A program made the translations under genes and the position numbers. A stretch of 64,000 bases of DNA from Rhodosorus marinus (lineage: Eukaryota > Rhodophyta > Stylonematophyceae > Stylonematales > Stylonemataceae), in the NCBI GenBank assembly GCA_029953675.1, contig JAMWBK010000003.1:682001-746000 (forward strand). The letters are read 5' to 3'. The notes under the pieces were generated by a model. It was given only the letters and a program-made list of their open reading frames with translations, made no database searches and was not told the DNA's origin. This document shows, piece after piece, positions 1-10,757 of the stretch (the stretch's first letter is position 1; each line of letters begins with the position of its first letter).

Positions 1-165
1 TTTACGTACGTCCGCAGCGGAACGTTGCTGTCAACGCTAGGCGGGTGAGACACACCCTCACACTCAAGGCCTAGTTTTTTAGTGCGGTGAAGAGCACAAG
101 AGAAGCATGGGGGTAAGCGTTCCGTCCACTCCGCGCTCAGGGGTTTTCAAACCGTGAGAATCCCC

Positions 166-3100
166 CTAGAGGAGGTGACCAAATCTTCGAAACTCTCCGA
201 CACGATCTATTCTCCTACCTCTGATTCGCACTGTACAGCGAACAACATCTTGCATTGGAATAGAAGGAGCAGGCCTTCCCTGAATGTTCTCTTCAAAAAG
301 CACACTAGTTTGCTCGTCGGTCGACGATACCTCCTGCTTGTCATCGGTCGTATACGGCAGATCAGCCAGGCATCCACGAAGTATGAAGAAACCCTTTCTC
401 GTGGTTTTGGACAAGTAACCATTTCCCATCGACCTGAAAGCAGAATCAGGCCAATCAGCCCTGACACCCAAGATCGACATGGTTCGATGTTAGTTTGCGG
501 TGGTATCGAATCGTAGTCACACCAGGATCATCGGAGCTTTCTTACCCGGGCACTAACCCTCCGATGTAGATGTAGTCAAACTGCGCAGAAATATCGTAGC
601 CAGAGCGACCAATCTTCAGCCCGCGCAGAGCAAGCGGGAGGTCAGTTGGTTTGGCGAGCTTTGTGAAGATGAAGCAGACTTCAACCCCGGAGATATTGAG
701 CGATAGAGCCGACGCCTGTCCGTTCGACGCCTCCTGTACATTGCTGATCACCGGGATGACTTTTTTCCGAGCGAGGACGGAGATGTACGACGTGGAATGG
801 ACAAGGATGAAGTCGTGTTGTTCAAAGCCTGTGGGAACAGGAGTCAGTCTGGAGTCGACGTCCTTGTTCTTCCAGAGCGCCGTACACAGAACATCCGTCT
901 CTCCCAAGTCGTCAGGAAGCTGCAGCTGGTCTTTGCTAGTGGCCATCATTCGAACCCTGTAAGTTGCCCCGAACAAGGGTGCGACTCCGGGTTGCGACCA
1001 GCTAATGAGCGATCGAGCGAACTTCTCTCGCAAACCCCCTCCATTGCTCGGAAACTGGAGAAGCAGCGGCGTCGTCGCTGGAGTGGCGTCTTCACGGGTT
1101 CTGGAAAGCGGGGAAAAACGAAACAATTGAGGCGAAGCTCGTCAATTGAAATCCAACGTCGAACCCGCGAACGACACACGCGGAGTTGCGAAGTCATACC
1201 GGGAGAATTTCTCCCCTCCAAGGAGATCAGAGCAGAGCAAGTTCATGCAAAAGCAGGCATGGGTATGGTTTTGTTACCTGTAAATAAGCCGCAATCGAGG
1301 GCTTCCTGAGGAATTGATCCTCTCCCAGGACACAAGCCCTATTCTAGGGTACTCGTACAAGATGCTTTGCGAATTGGAGACCACGAGCGATTCATTTTGC
1401 AATTCCACGAGGACAGAGTGCTTCTCTCCGCCGGGAGTAATTCTGCTTACGTCCTTCATAAACCTGTAGGATTTATTCGTCCAGTTAATTCGAAAGCGTC
1501 CTCCCACTTGTGGCATGTGTTCCCTACCGCGACCAATACAGTCATAGTCTAATTGACTGTACAATTGAGCCTTACCCATGTCCATTGCTCCTCTGTACAG
1601 GGAGGTTTAACGCCTGTCCATATCCACACAGGGCGTCCAGACAGTCCTGCCTTCCGCCGTCAACGAAATTCTTAAAATATATTCGCATCACTGACTTTAC
1701 ACCGTCCTCGAGCATTCCACGCGTAGACCTCTTCCCCGTTCTTGTGAAATCGGTCTTCAGTGCTCCGGTTCCCTGTTTCACCCGCGCCAAGTAACGCACC
1801 CCAGGAGGCAGAGACAGAAGTAACTTGTTCAGCCCGGTAAACGTTCAGAGGGTCGCCGAAAGTGCGGTCTAGGGCCACTACGCGAAGACCTTGCAAGATT
1901 CTTTCGGGTTCTACATACTGAGTACTGCTTTGATATTGAGTCGGCATTATCTGCCCAGATCCTCTTGAAAGCAAATTCGCTCTCCTCTACTAATCCGGTT
2001 TGGGCGGACCCGCAGACCATGTAAACTTGCAGCACAAGCATCGTTCTGCTGATCATGCCCTGAACGACGCCGGTCCTATCCAAGCAATCTACGCAGTTGA
2101 CCCGAAATACGCCAACTTGTCTGGTGCCCGCAGCCTTTGAAAACACCTGACGCGGAGGGAGACAGGTTGAGGCCAGGTCTCGTTTTGAGTGTCCAGAGTT
2201 GAACGAATCAAAACAGTGGAGGGGGCCATTAAAAGACCGAATTCTTACTTGCTGCCGCCGCAGATCCTCCCGGAGCATATCTTTCAGCTCCTCCAAACCC
2301 TGTTCATAGCGTCCGTCCTTCGTCTTGGCGTGAAAATCAAACGCAATCAGCCTCGGCGGAGGCTCGCACAATCCTGCATCGAGTGACATGTGGTCTTCAA
2401 AGCCGATTGCGAGTCGGCTCTCAGAGCCTTGTCCATGGAGGTTAACGTTCATCCGAACTCGTCAGATGTGATGTTTCGATTGAAGCGTGTTTTCAGGCAA
2501 TTTGAGAGCTTTGGAAGTACAGCTCACCGTGAAGGTTGACCAAAGATATAGCCAGAACCTCCCCGTACGTTGAAGCCAGGCGTTTGAAATGGGAAGTAAA
2601 CGCCACACGTGATGAAAACGTGTTTAAATCAAGCTCCGGCTCTGGCTTCGCGATCCCGTTGCTCTGTCGCCAGAAGATCGGTATTGACCCGCGAATGATC
2701 CGGAAAGATGTGAACCTGCGAAGACGATGTGGTCAGTCACACAAACAATTAACCGATCCACCGAAGTTTCCTCGTGCGCTGGGCCGAAGCAGCTACACTC
2801 GAGCGCATGGCGCTGATCTCCGTTCGCAAACTGTCTGGGACGGAAGCTTCACGTACTGTTCTGGTTGCTTGGGATCCCAAACGATCTGTTCAGTCTCGGC
2901 GAAATTTGCAACCTCGCCGTGAAAATCTGCACCTCGCGTGAGGTATCTTGTCCCAGGACGCTTTCTGGCTCTCCGGGACACCACCGTCAAGAAAAACTCT
3001 CTCCCTTCTACAGTGCACATTCGCGACGTTCCCACAAACCCATATGATAGCTTCACAGCCATGTCTGTACATGGTGGAGGTAGACCCCTAAAACGATTAC

Positions 3101-3876
3101 CAGATAACGAGGCAATCGGTCAGTTCGAGCTGAGCTTCAAGGCCAGCACTCAGCACTGGATTCGGTTACTCCTGAATGCAAGCCAGAAGCAATCCCACTT
3201 GCAACGAGCTCAACATTTCTGTGGAATACATGAGTCCGAGGGCGGAGACATGAATCGAGCGCTCGATAGTGTGGATAAGCAATTGCGAAACGGACCTGAC
3301 CAAGTTCTTCGACCACCAAAAGTAATCGTCTGCATTCGGGCCCTGCTCAGCTGCCTGCTGGCAAGACATGAATGCATCAATCTCATAGGAGAAGAAGAGG
3401 CCGCCCGATTCCAAAATTCCGAGCAGAACTTCTGCAAACGCCTTGTCCTTATCGGAAGGCTCAGCAGACGAAAGTCTTACGAGGGAAACCTTTTCGCAAC
3501 GGTGAAGTTGTTTTTAGCTCCTTTGTTTAGTTCGATGTGTTGCTCGATAGGAGGCAAGGAAGAAGAACGCCAGGCCACGTACCTTTTTGACTTTGAACAG
3601 GCGAGTGTGGGGCGTTTCCCCAGCGACAGCGACATCCGCGGCTGTAAGAAGCACGGGACAGGAAAACATATCGACAACTCCCAGAAAAGCCGATGCGTAT
3701 ATGGTCAAACCGCCCTCATTCTGTCTCAATCGACCTGGTGGAACTGCCCGAGCCGCCACTCCAGCATTCTCTTCCAGGGGAAAGGGGAACACCACCCCGC
3801 GGCCATCATCAACGTCGATCATCTCAACGCGATCCCGCAGAATGCTGAGCTCCAATTTCCTTGAAGGTCGAGCCAT
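166..3876 (-). CDS. Synaptojanin-like phosphoinositide phosphatase: Sac1 domain plus degenerate 5-phosphatase-like region
   Basis: Multi-exon gene starting at the ATG at 3876. The first exon matches the Sac1 N-terminus (about 3514-3876). Exons around 3414-2790 carry the Sac core, including GLFFSYEIDAF, ADDYFWW, SRRARKRPGTRYLTRG and GEVANFAETEQIV. The exon at 2452-1970 holds the catalytic CX5R(T) loop NCVDCLDRTG, and the frame continues with KTDFTRTGKRSTRG, a hallmark of active Sac phosphatases. Sac domains remove phosphate from PI3P, PI4P or PI(3,5)P2 on cytosolic membrane faces. Downstream (1585-542) the order resembles the IPPc 5-phosphatase domain of synaptojanins: SNVQEASNGQASALSLNIS, then VEVCFIFTKLAKP, then SAQFDYIYIGG. 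The expected catalytic SHL and GDLNYR motifs are replaced by TKL and GGLVPG, so this half looks inactive. After a GTAAG donor near 546 the frame can resume and stop at 166; this 3' end is tentative. An undetected intron inside the IPPc region is the main alternative. Confidence 0.85.
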
Positions 3877-5491
3877 CCTCTCTTCTTCAAACGAGACCTT
3901 ATCCTTAGTTATTCTCCCTTCGTCTCAACTCCAACCTCCCCCCCCCCCGAAAAATCTCTCGAAACCCCTCCACCACCAGCACTTTATACCCTTCCAAAAC
4001 CCTAGCTGGAATAGAACCAGCGCCTACCCCATACAAGTCCAGTTGGCTGCCTGCGGTTTGGGTTCGGTTTCTATTGTCCCAGAGCCATGTTTAGGCAATG
4101 TTGGAAGTGATCTGACCCGGATGAAGGCTCTGATACTGAACCTCAAGCCGCTCAAGGACAACATATGAAAATATATTGATCTTGTTGGAAGGCGTTGCGT
4201 TCGCTTCCCTCACTTTGTCCCATCCGGAGTTGTACTCTTATGTCCACGTGGTGGTTTACTAAAGGCAAGACCTGTAGGTAGAAGACGTGTTCCGCGCCAG
4301 CCAGCCGTGTAACATCTGATCAAAGCGGGGTGAAAAATGGGCGTGGTAAAGCCACTAACCAAACGTAAACCCCTCAAGAGTAGGTACTTGGAACGAAGCA
4401 ATCAAAATTCTTCGGATGCACTGAGTTGTTACACTTGATCTTGTGAAAGTCGAGAAAGAAGCTCAAGAACACCCAGCAAAGAGCCTGCTTGATTGATCTT
4501 GTAGAGCGGGTGGAGTCGCACCGAGCATCAAGCGGTTGGTTTGGGTCTGTTCCTGGAGCAGCCAACCCTTTGCTCGGGAGTTTCATGAGAGAACGGATCT
4601 GGCCTAGGGAAAGGTCTTGGTCGCTTTATCTCAAAGTGGCTCAAGGACCCCTCTTCAAAAAAAAAAAACATCAGGAAACCTACTTGACCCCTCTCGTGAA
4701 AGAAGGGTGACCGTACGTTCCACACCCTGTCCATTTCAGGCGTCCTCATCTATCTACAGCCTTCGCGATGCGAGTTTCGTCCGGGAGTATCTCCAGAGCG
4801 TTCACCAGCGTAGTCTTGTTTTGCCCGAATGAGAGTATCAACGTCGTGTGCCTTGTGGGGCGAGCTTACCTGCGGGAGCATCTAGGCAGGTTGGTAGGTA
4901 TCTTCACGAGCCAGTTTCCTGTATCAGAGTATCACCGCTGCTCCAACCTCCGAAATAGTCAATCATTCTGTAGAAATAGATTGATGTTTATTGATGTTTA
5001 ATATCACTGGTGGATAGTACTTTTTAGTAAACAATAGTAAACCAGGGTTACGGGGAGAGAGGAAGGGGAAGGATGTTGCGGTCTTGAAGGCGGTGTGGTG
5101 TCTATTCTTCCGTTTTGGAATGGGATGTTGGATTTTTTCCTGCTTCCTCGACATCTGATTTGGATTTGGAAGGTCTCTCTTGAGCATTATTTTCAAGGCG
5201 ATGTCTACGGTAGATTTCTGAGAGAAAGCCCGAACCGAGGGAGCTGGAGAGAGTTTTTGTTTGGCGTTTCTAGGGAGGGGGAATGCTCGTTTGGTAAATG
5301 GTGTTTTGGGGGGGGTGGGCGGGTGAGCAGAGCGAACTTGAATTTGTTTCTGGGGGGATTTTGACAAGAGCGAGAGTTCAGTTGTTTTGTAGGAGAAAGG
5401 CGGATCCCCTTTTTCCAGCACTCCTCTTTACTATTTTTGGGGGTTTATTTGGACAGAGCTCTATTTTTTTTTGAGCGGAGACTGGACGGGA
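3877..5491. other. Intergenic region between divergent genes
   Basis: Divergent spacer between the synaptojanin-like gene (-) and the CSN8-like gene (+). The part next to the minus gene is C-rich, with a poly-C run at about 3940-3950. The last 450 bases before the plus gene are strongly G/T-rich on the + strand, the leader bias seen ahead of most genes here. The 459-base open frame on the minus strand at 4963-5421 is a product of that bias. Short open stretches at 4200-4960 have no family signature. No gene is called. Confidence 0.6.
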
Positions 5492-6433
5492 ATGTCCGAA
5501 GCGAAGAGGAGAAGAAGGACGGAGGAAATGGAGATTTTTGAGGATTCTAGAGGGCCGACGGTAGGGTCCCGTTCGAGGGGGTATGACGTCTCAGCGATCG
5601 ATGCTCAGGTGACGAGCGCATTGAACGGTAGTGTTGAGGGACTGTTAGGTGTTTGTACAGAGGCAGAGCTGATCGTAAGTAGTGTAGTGTTGCATCTTTG
5701 TCTGACAAAGGAGATTTCTGCTGTTGTCTGAATGGTACCTTTCTGCTCCATCCGTAAAACGTGCGTCACTCGACAGTATGCAGCGGCTGGAAAGAGTTTT
5801 CCGTATTGTATCGTCTTTCTTTTCGCTCTAGCATGCAATTCGCAATGGTAAGCGACGAGCTCCAAGCCGCAAAGCAAGCGATCGGGATGGACCCGCTCAG
5901 CTTGGAACCCTTCTGGAAGTGATCAATCTGATCGAATGAGTTCCGTCAATCACAGGGCAGATGCGAGATTTTTGATGCAAAGATGCTCGGAAAATGGTCG
6001 AGCACCTACGGAGGAGGTCGAGGACGCGTTTATGGTCGTCAGACATTTCATGAGAAACGACCGAGGGAACGCGTTGAAAGTTCTCGAGAGTAGAGTCTGG
6101 CCTGCAGAGGTGGAGCCGGTGGCTTCCAAACTCGTCGTCGTTCTTCGGACAGAAGCTCGCGAGCTGATCGAGAGGGGATACTCTTCAATTTCCGTGAACA
6201 AGCTATCGGAGATGTTAGGAACAACGGAACCGCAGGCTCGTGCGCTTGTACTTGAAGAGAGTAGCTACTATGAACCCTGGAAGCAGAGCGGAGGGTTTCT
6301 GATTCCACTGACGCCGTCAGAGTCGACGGGCAGAAGGCTAGGAATCAACGGAAACGCGAAAACCATGGAAGGCGGGTCACTTGAGGAGCTCAAGCTGCTT
6401 TCCGAAAACCTTCTGAGTCTTCAGTTTTCCTAG
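5492..6433 (+). CDS. PCI/winged-helix protein, COP9 signalosome subunit 8 / eIF3k-like
   Basis: Exon 1 begins at ATG 5492 (MSEAKRRRRTEEMEIFED) and runs 183 nt to a GTAAGT donor at 5675. The upstream in-frame TTG is not needed. The last exon covers about 5936-6433. Its C-terminal half reads RELIERGYSSISVNKLSEML, then ARALVLEE, then GGFLIP, and ends with the helix LEELKLLSENLLSL. This is the winged-helix plus C-terminal helix layout of the CSN8/PSMD8/eIF3k family: a helix, a short wing after an LG, a VLP-like strand and a last helix. CSN8 belongs to the COP9 signalosome, which removes Nedd8 from cullins; eIF3k belongs to the initiation factor. Similarity slightly favours CSN8 but does not decide. 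The join between 5675 and 5936 is unresolved, with possible small exons at 5832-5848. A basic open frame at 6447-6824 (MREQVDYVHNII...) directly downstream could be an additional 3' exon or a separate protein. Confidence 0.5.
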
Positions 6434-6898
6434 AAATGTATGAAAAATGCGGGAGCAGGTCGACTACGTGCACAATATAATTAACGGCGCCTGGGCTCTG
6501 CATCAATCCGTTTCCAAAGCTATTATACAGGAAAACCCAAACGCGCTTGAACCGGTCCTCAACCTTCATTCTCCTCAAAAACTGACGCAAAGGAAACCAA
6601 GAAAAAAGCAAAAAAGCAGAACGCAAAGGGAGGAGGAAGCAGTGGCAACCAGCAACATCAGCTCCCAAGGACCCAACTGGGGATTTCTCTCAAGACTTCG
6701 AAGGACGAAAAAAGGCGTCCTCAGGCCTACTCGAAGAACAAACCATCGACTTTCAAGCAAGCGACGCGGTAGGTTCAAGTTTTCAGACCAGAACCGTACC
6801 AAAAGTCAGGAATCTTCGCTCTGATCCTTCTGGAATTAGTCGATCACAATGGTCAATCCGCCTACAAGCAGGCTGCCACGCTTTCAAAATGGCATTTT

Positions 6899-8086
6899 TC
6901 AAGTTGCTTTCTTGCTCTTTTCTCTCTTAAGCAACGCGCGTCTCCTGACATCGGCGTGTAATTTGTCCACGTAGGTTATCTGCATCTGGAGAGGCAGCAG
7001 GCCGAGGATCCCGCCCATGATCTCATGAGACCAATATGGGGTGGAGCTGGCTTCTCTTCCGACAACCTTCAGCGCCGAACGAACCCATGCGTCAGCCGAT
7101 GGGACCGTTAGACTCGTCCTTCGGATCTGTCAGAGCAGATTTTGCCGAATGTAAATAGATATGAGCGGTTAGCGATGGATTTTTCTTCTCCTGCTGAAAG
7201 GGTACTAGTGGACATGTATGCTTCGGTCACCTTGCTCATCGCGCTGACAACCATAAACGCCTTCAAGCTGTGAGCTGTGACACCATGCGGCGCCAGTTCA
7301 CCATTAATACACTTAGCGAAAGAATCAACAAACGCCTTGGTTCCAGAGTAGACAGAAAGTTTGGGGCCCGGTGCATCGGTTCCGCCACCTGAACTCATGA
7401 AGAGAATACATCCCTTCTTCTGCGCAATCATCGGCGGTAGGAACTGCCTCGTCATCTGGATAGAAGAGTTCACGTTCACGCGCACAATTCTATCCGCCAA
7501 GTCAGCGCTAGTTTCCATGAAGTCCGTAGGCAACTCTACGTTTACACCGACGTTGTTCACAAGGATGCTGATGTTCAGGTCAGAGAGTTGTCCCTTCAGC
7601 GAAGCATACATCTCATCCGTTGCGCTGGCAAAGTCAAAGGGAATGACTTGAACTGAAACTCCACGCTTGGAGCACTCGGCTTCGACTGCTTTGAGCTTGT
7701 CCATGGATCGCGCCATAATCACGACGTTGATTCTGGAAGAGACGAAAGCAGAACGTGGATTCCCACAAAGGAAAACAATAAGTCCGGATTCAGTGCTATC
7801 GATAGGGACTCCAAGGCCTCTGATCCCAGCCCAGTTACGCAAAGGACGCAGTTGACGACAAGGATCTAGATCCGGAATGTACTTACCCATTCGAGGCGAG
7901 CTCCTTGGCGAAAGCCGCTCCAATACCGTCCGACGCACCCGTGATCAGAGCCCATTCTCCCTTAAACCTATCCAAACCGGATGCAGATCGGATCGCATGC
8001 TTCCATATGAAAAGGAGAAGACCGGCTACGAGGTACACCGCAGCTCCGAGCCCGAGCACAATCAACACAGACGTCTCGATCCCCAT
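6899..8086 (-). CDS. Very-long-chain 3-oxoacyl-CoA reductase (HSD17B12/KCR1-type SDR)
   Basis: Short-chain dehydrogenase with an N-terminal membrane anchor (VLIVLGLGAAVYLVAGLLLF), typical of the ER ketoacyl-CoA reductase of the fatty-acid elongase. The ATG is at 8086; an in-frame TTG at 8098 was discarded. Visible motifs are the cofactor loop TGASDGIG, NNVG in the middle, the catalytic Ser region FMSSGGG, and the YSGTKA form of YxxxK. Exon 1 ends ...SNG at a GTAAG donor and joins INVVIMARSMDKL, giving the expected beta-alpha-beta fold across the 150-nt intron. The last exon (about 7110-6899) gives ADAWVRSALKVVGREAS and a lysine-rich tail (LLKREKSKKAT), as in HSD17B12. The enzyme reduces 3-ketoacyl-CoA with NADPH during elongation. 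The exact splice before the last exon is uncertain. Steroid-dehydrogenase activity is a paralogous alternative. Confidence 0.85.
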
Positions 8087-8497
8087 CGTGTCCAACAAAA
8101 CCTCCCTCCTGATCTAAAACTTAACCTACAAACCAGAATACCCGGAAGACAGTTGACAAAAGAAAAGAACCCCCCAGCCTGTCTCTCAATACACCTAGCA
8201 GTCCTTTATCAAGATCGATTCCTCATTTTGTCATAGCATACGCTTACCTCACCTTCCTCCCCAAACATAGTGAGAGCAAAAACACTATCACTCCACCTGA
8301 AAAGCAACGGTAAGGAAGGAACTTTTCTCACCTGGTGAAATTACATTAAAGTGTCATCAATAATTCATTCAGTATACTATTGTAGTATTGTAATACGAAA
8401 ATATTAAGGGATACAGGTTTCCTTATGGACTGGATAAGTAGATGACAGTTAAACTTATTCTAGCAAGATATTTGTACGAGGCTGTCAGTAATCTTTT

Positions 8498-8540
8498 GGG
8501 GGGTTGGGGGGGGTTGGGGGCCGGCTGAGGGTCTTGGGGG
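8498..8540 (+). other. G-run cluster (G-quadruplex-capable)
   Basis: Runs of 6, 8, 5, 3 and 5 guanines are separated by loops of 2 to 8 bases on the + strand. The cluster borders the AT island at 8340-8480 upstream of the ketoacyl-CoA reductase gene. Four-run G-quadruplex folding is possible; a function is inference. Confidence 0.5.
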
Positions 8541-10428
8541 AGGTTACATATTAGACTATTGTAACTATGAGCGAGGTTTCTTCTATGCATGGGAATTCCT
8601 GTTAGAGGTGTTTCAATTTCCCTGCTTCTCTCCCCTCCACCCCTTCCGTTGTTCGATGCTACTTTCGCGAGTTTGAGAAATGGTAGGAGGGTTGTAGGAT
8701 GCGTCAGCTTTCTTTTTAAGGGGAGCTGCTCGAAATTTTGTGTGTGGTTGCATTAGGCATAGAACATCTACCCCAGCACGGATCCGCATAGCTCACGGAT
8801 TCCTTATCAACTGTTCCGGATCGTCTCCTTTAAGTCCCTTTCCCGATATTCTGTTGGGGACTGTTTTTGTTCTGGTTTCCCTCTTTCCTGGTAGTCGCTG
8901 CTGCTTCCTCTACGAAAACTTCGACCGCGGAATCGTCGATGTGGAGATGATGACGCAGAGGATGTGCAACTGGTCTGCCCCGCTGCGATCCTTCTCGCGT
9001 CGACTAGCTCGGCAGGAACGATTTCCATCCCGGTTCCTTACTGCTCGCTCTAAAAAATTACTTTATCGGGTTTCCTGGGATGTTCAGCATCATATTTCAA
9101 GCATGGACTACTGACAGTGAGACCAGCGGCTCAATCTTCGAACTTTGGAACATACCGTTCAATAGTTAGTCCGCTTTCTTTTCGTTCATCCTGAGCTCTT
9201 AATTGTGTCAACTTTTCTGGAAACCCGATTCGTATCGCAGAGCGCTAAACCGTCATTCGAGGCCTCTATCAGCATTTCATACGGCAGCTTCGCCGCTGGA
9301 AAAACTGATCCTCGTCGGAGATCATGGGTTTCCTTCAAGGGCTAAAATTCAGATGGTAACAACAAGGGCTCAACACAACGAGAGCGGACGCTGTAAGTCC
9401 CTCAAGTATTTTCACGAAAAGATGGAGCTCCTATCTAGGGCAGCAACAGATTTTAAATCCCCCAGCCAATGGCGCCCGTAGCGAAGAAGGGGTATACAAA
9501 TGGCACAAGGGGCTCCTCATTCCACATGTCACCGTGAACGAGCACATATGTAGTTCAGTACGGAACGAATCGGCTGCTTTTGGGAGAGCCCTCTACCACT
9601 GAGATTTCCATCTGGAAGCTTGAGGCTTATTGATGTTAGTCAGCAATGGTCTCGTGGTTTCCAGTGCCGTAGCACAATCATATCCCTCGCTTCGCTTTCT
9701 TTCCTGACCATGATGGATTGGCATATTGGCAAATTTCTGCTTTACGCGAAGATCGGGCAGTTTAAGAACAACCGGGTAGACCTAAATCTCGGGGCGGGGA
9801 GGGAATGGGCTATCTAGTGAAGCGCCTGTTGCCGTGTTCACTTCCAGTCCTCCCTCAATAACCCACGGCACATTGGTCGAAGATGATCAGCCATGATGCG
9901 TTCATGCACAAACTTTCCATTAGAACGAAGTGGAAACGCTGGTTCCAGCTTTTCCGTCTGGTTTCAAATGGCAATTTTTCTTTTCTTCGCAAAACTATTT
10001 GCCATTCATTATTTGTTGTGATAGAAAATTACCTACTTTTTAATGTAAAAAAACAACATTGGTCTGTTCAGACTACAAATACTTAGAAAAACTTAACTAC
10101 CTGATATCACTTCTTCATTGGTCAAATAGATATTTATATTTTACAAATATTATGACCCATTGGTTCCGTTCCGTCTTTCCGGAAATCTCCCTCGACCCTT
10201 TTCTGAACGAAAATACGTCGACGCCCCTCTCCCGCTCCCCCCCCCCCCTCTAGAAAAACCAGGATATTCCAATTTCAAAGAATAGCAAAAACTATTTCAA
10301 AGATATTTCATATCCAGCAAGCCCTCAGAGCAAAACCTGAACAAGTTCAGCTTCTCAACCACTGTTTTCTTGTCTCAATCAACAAAACGAAAATCTAGCC
10401 AATAGACACGCTTTCGTATTACTTTTGG

Positions 10429-10450
10429 TCAACAAATATATGCCACGTGT
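10429..10450 (+). promoter_or_regulatory. ERSE-like bipartite element, single
   Basis: TCAAC, then 10 bases, then CACGTGT, inside the AT island about 310 bases upstream of the MATE start codon. The second half is a perfect G-box-type CCACGTGTC. The first half is a weak match to CCAAT, so this is the weakest member of the set described in the findings. Confidence 0.35.
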
Positions 10451-10610
10451 CCCAAAATGTGATGATATCTCAATCTATTTTCATGCAGTTTTTTATGAAT
10501 CTTTTTTAATGTATTTTTTTTGGATACTATTGGGTCGCGGCGGGACTGGCTTAACAGAAGAGGTCTAGTTGAATGTGAATGAGTGGAGACTAAGGGGGAT
10601 GGGTATGAGT

Positions 10611-10646
10611 CCCTGAAGCGTTGCTAGCCCCTGAAGCGTTGCTAGC
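10611..10646 (+). repeat. Two perfect 18-bp tandem copies in the MATE leader
   Basis: CCCTGAAGCGTTGCTAGC occurs twice head to tail (10611-10628 and 10629-10646), about 110 bases before the MATE start codon, in the G/T-biased leader. No function can be assigned. It may be a recent slippage duplication. Confidence 0.9.
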
Positions 10647-10757
10647 GTAAGGATGATGAGAGTTCCTTGACTTGATCTGGAAATTTCTGAAGAGCTTGTA
10701 TGGTATGATCGGGGTTGAACAGGGTGGTGGTGTTTCTCGGCTGAAAGGTTGAGGAAC

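Larger units (their letters stand above)
8087..10757. other. Long divergent intergenic region with two AT-rich islands
   Basis: It contains one AT-rich island at about 8340-8480 and a second at about 10000-10540, just ahead of the MATE gene. The stretch 8490-8730 is G/T-rich on the + strand, like the leaders of plus-strand genes here. This hints at an unrecognised plus-strand gene in 8.6-9.9 kb. Open frames at 8740-9114 and 9203-9481 lie there, but neither has a recognisable domain and no clean splice model was found. Nothing is called as coding. Confidence 0.5.

Noticed and set aside
4963-5421. 152-codon open frame on the minus strand
   Set aside because: It lies in the G/T-rich leader of the CSN8-like gene; the Pro/Lys/Ser composition follows directly from the base bias and there is no domain.
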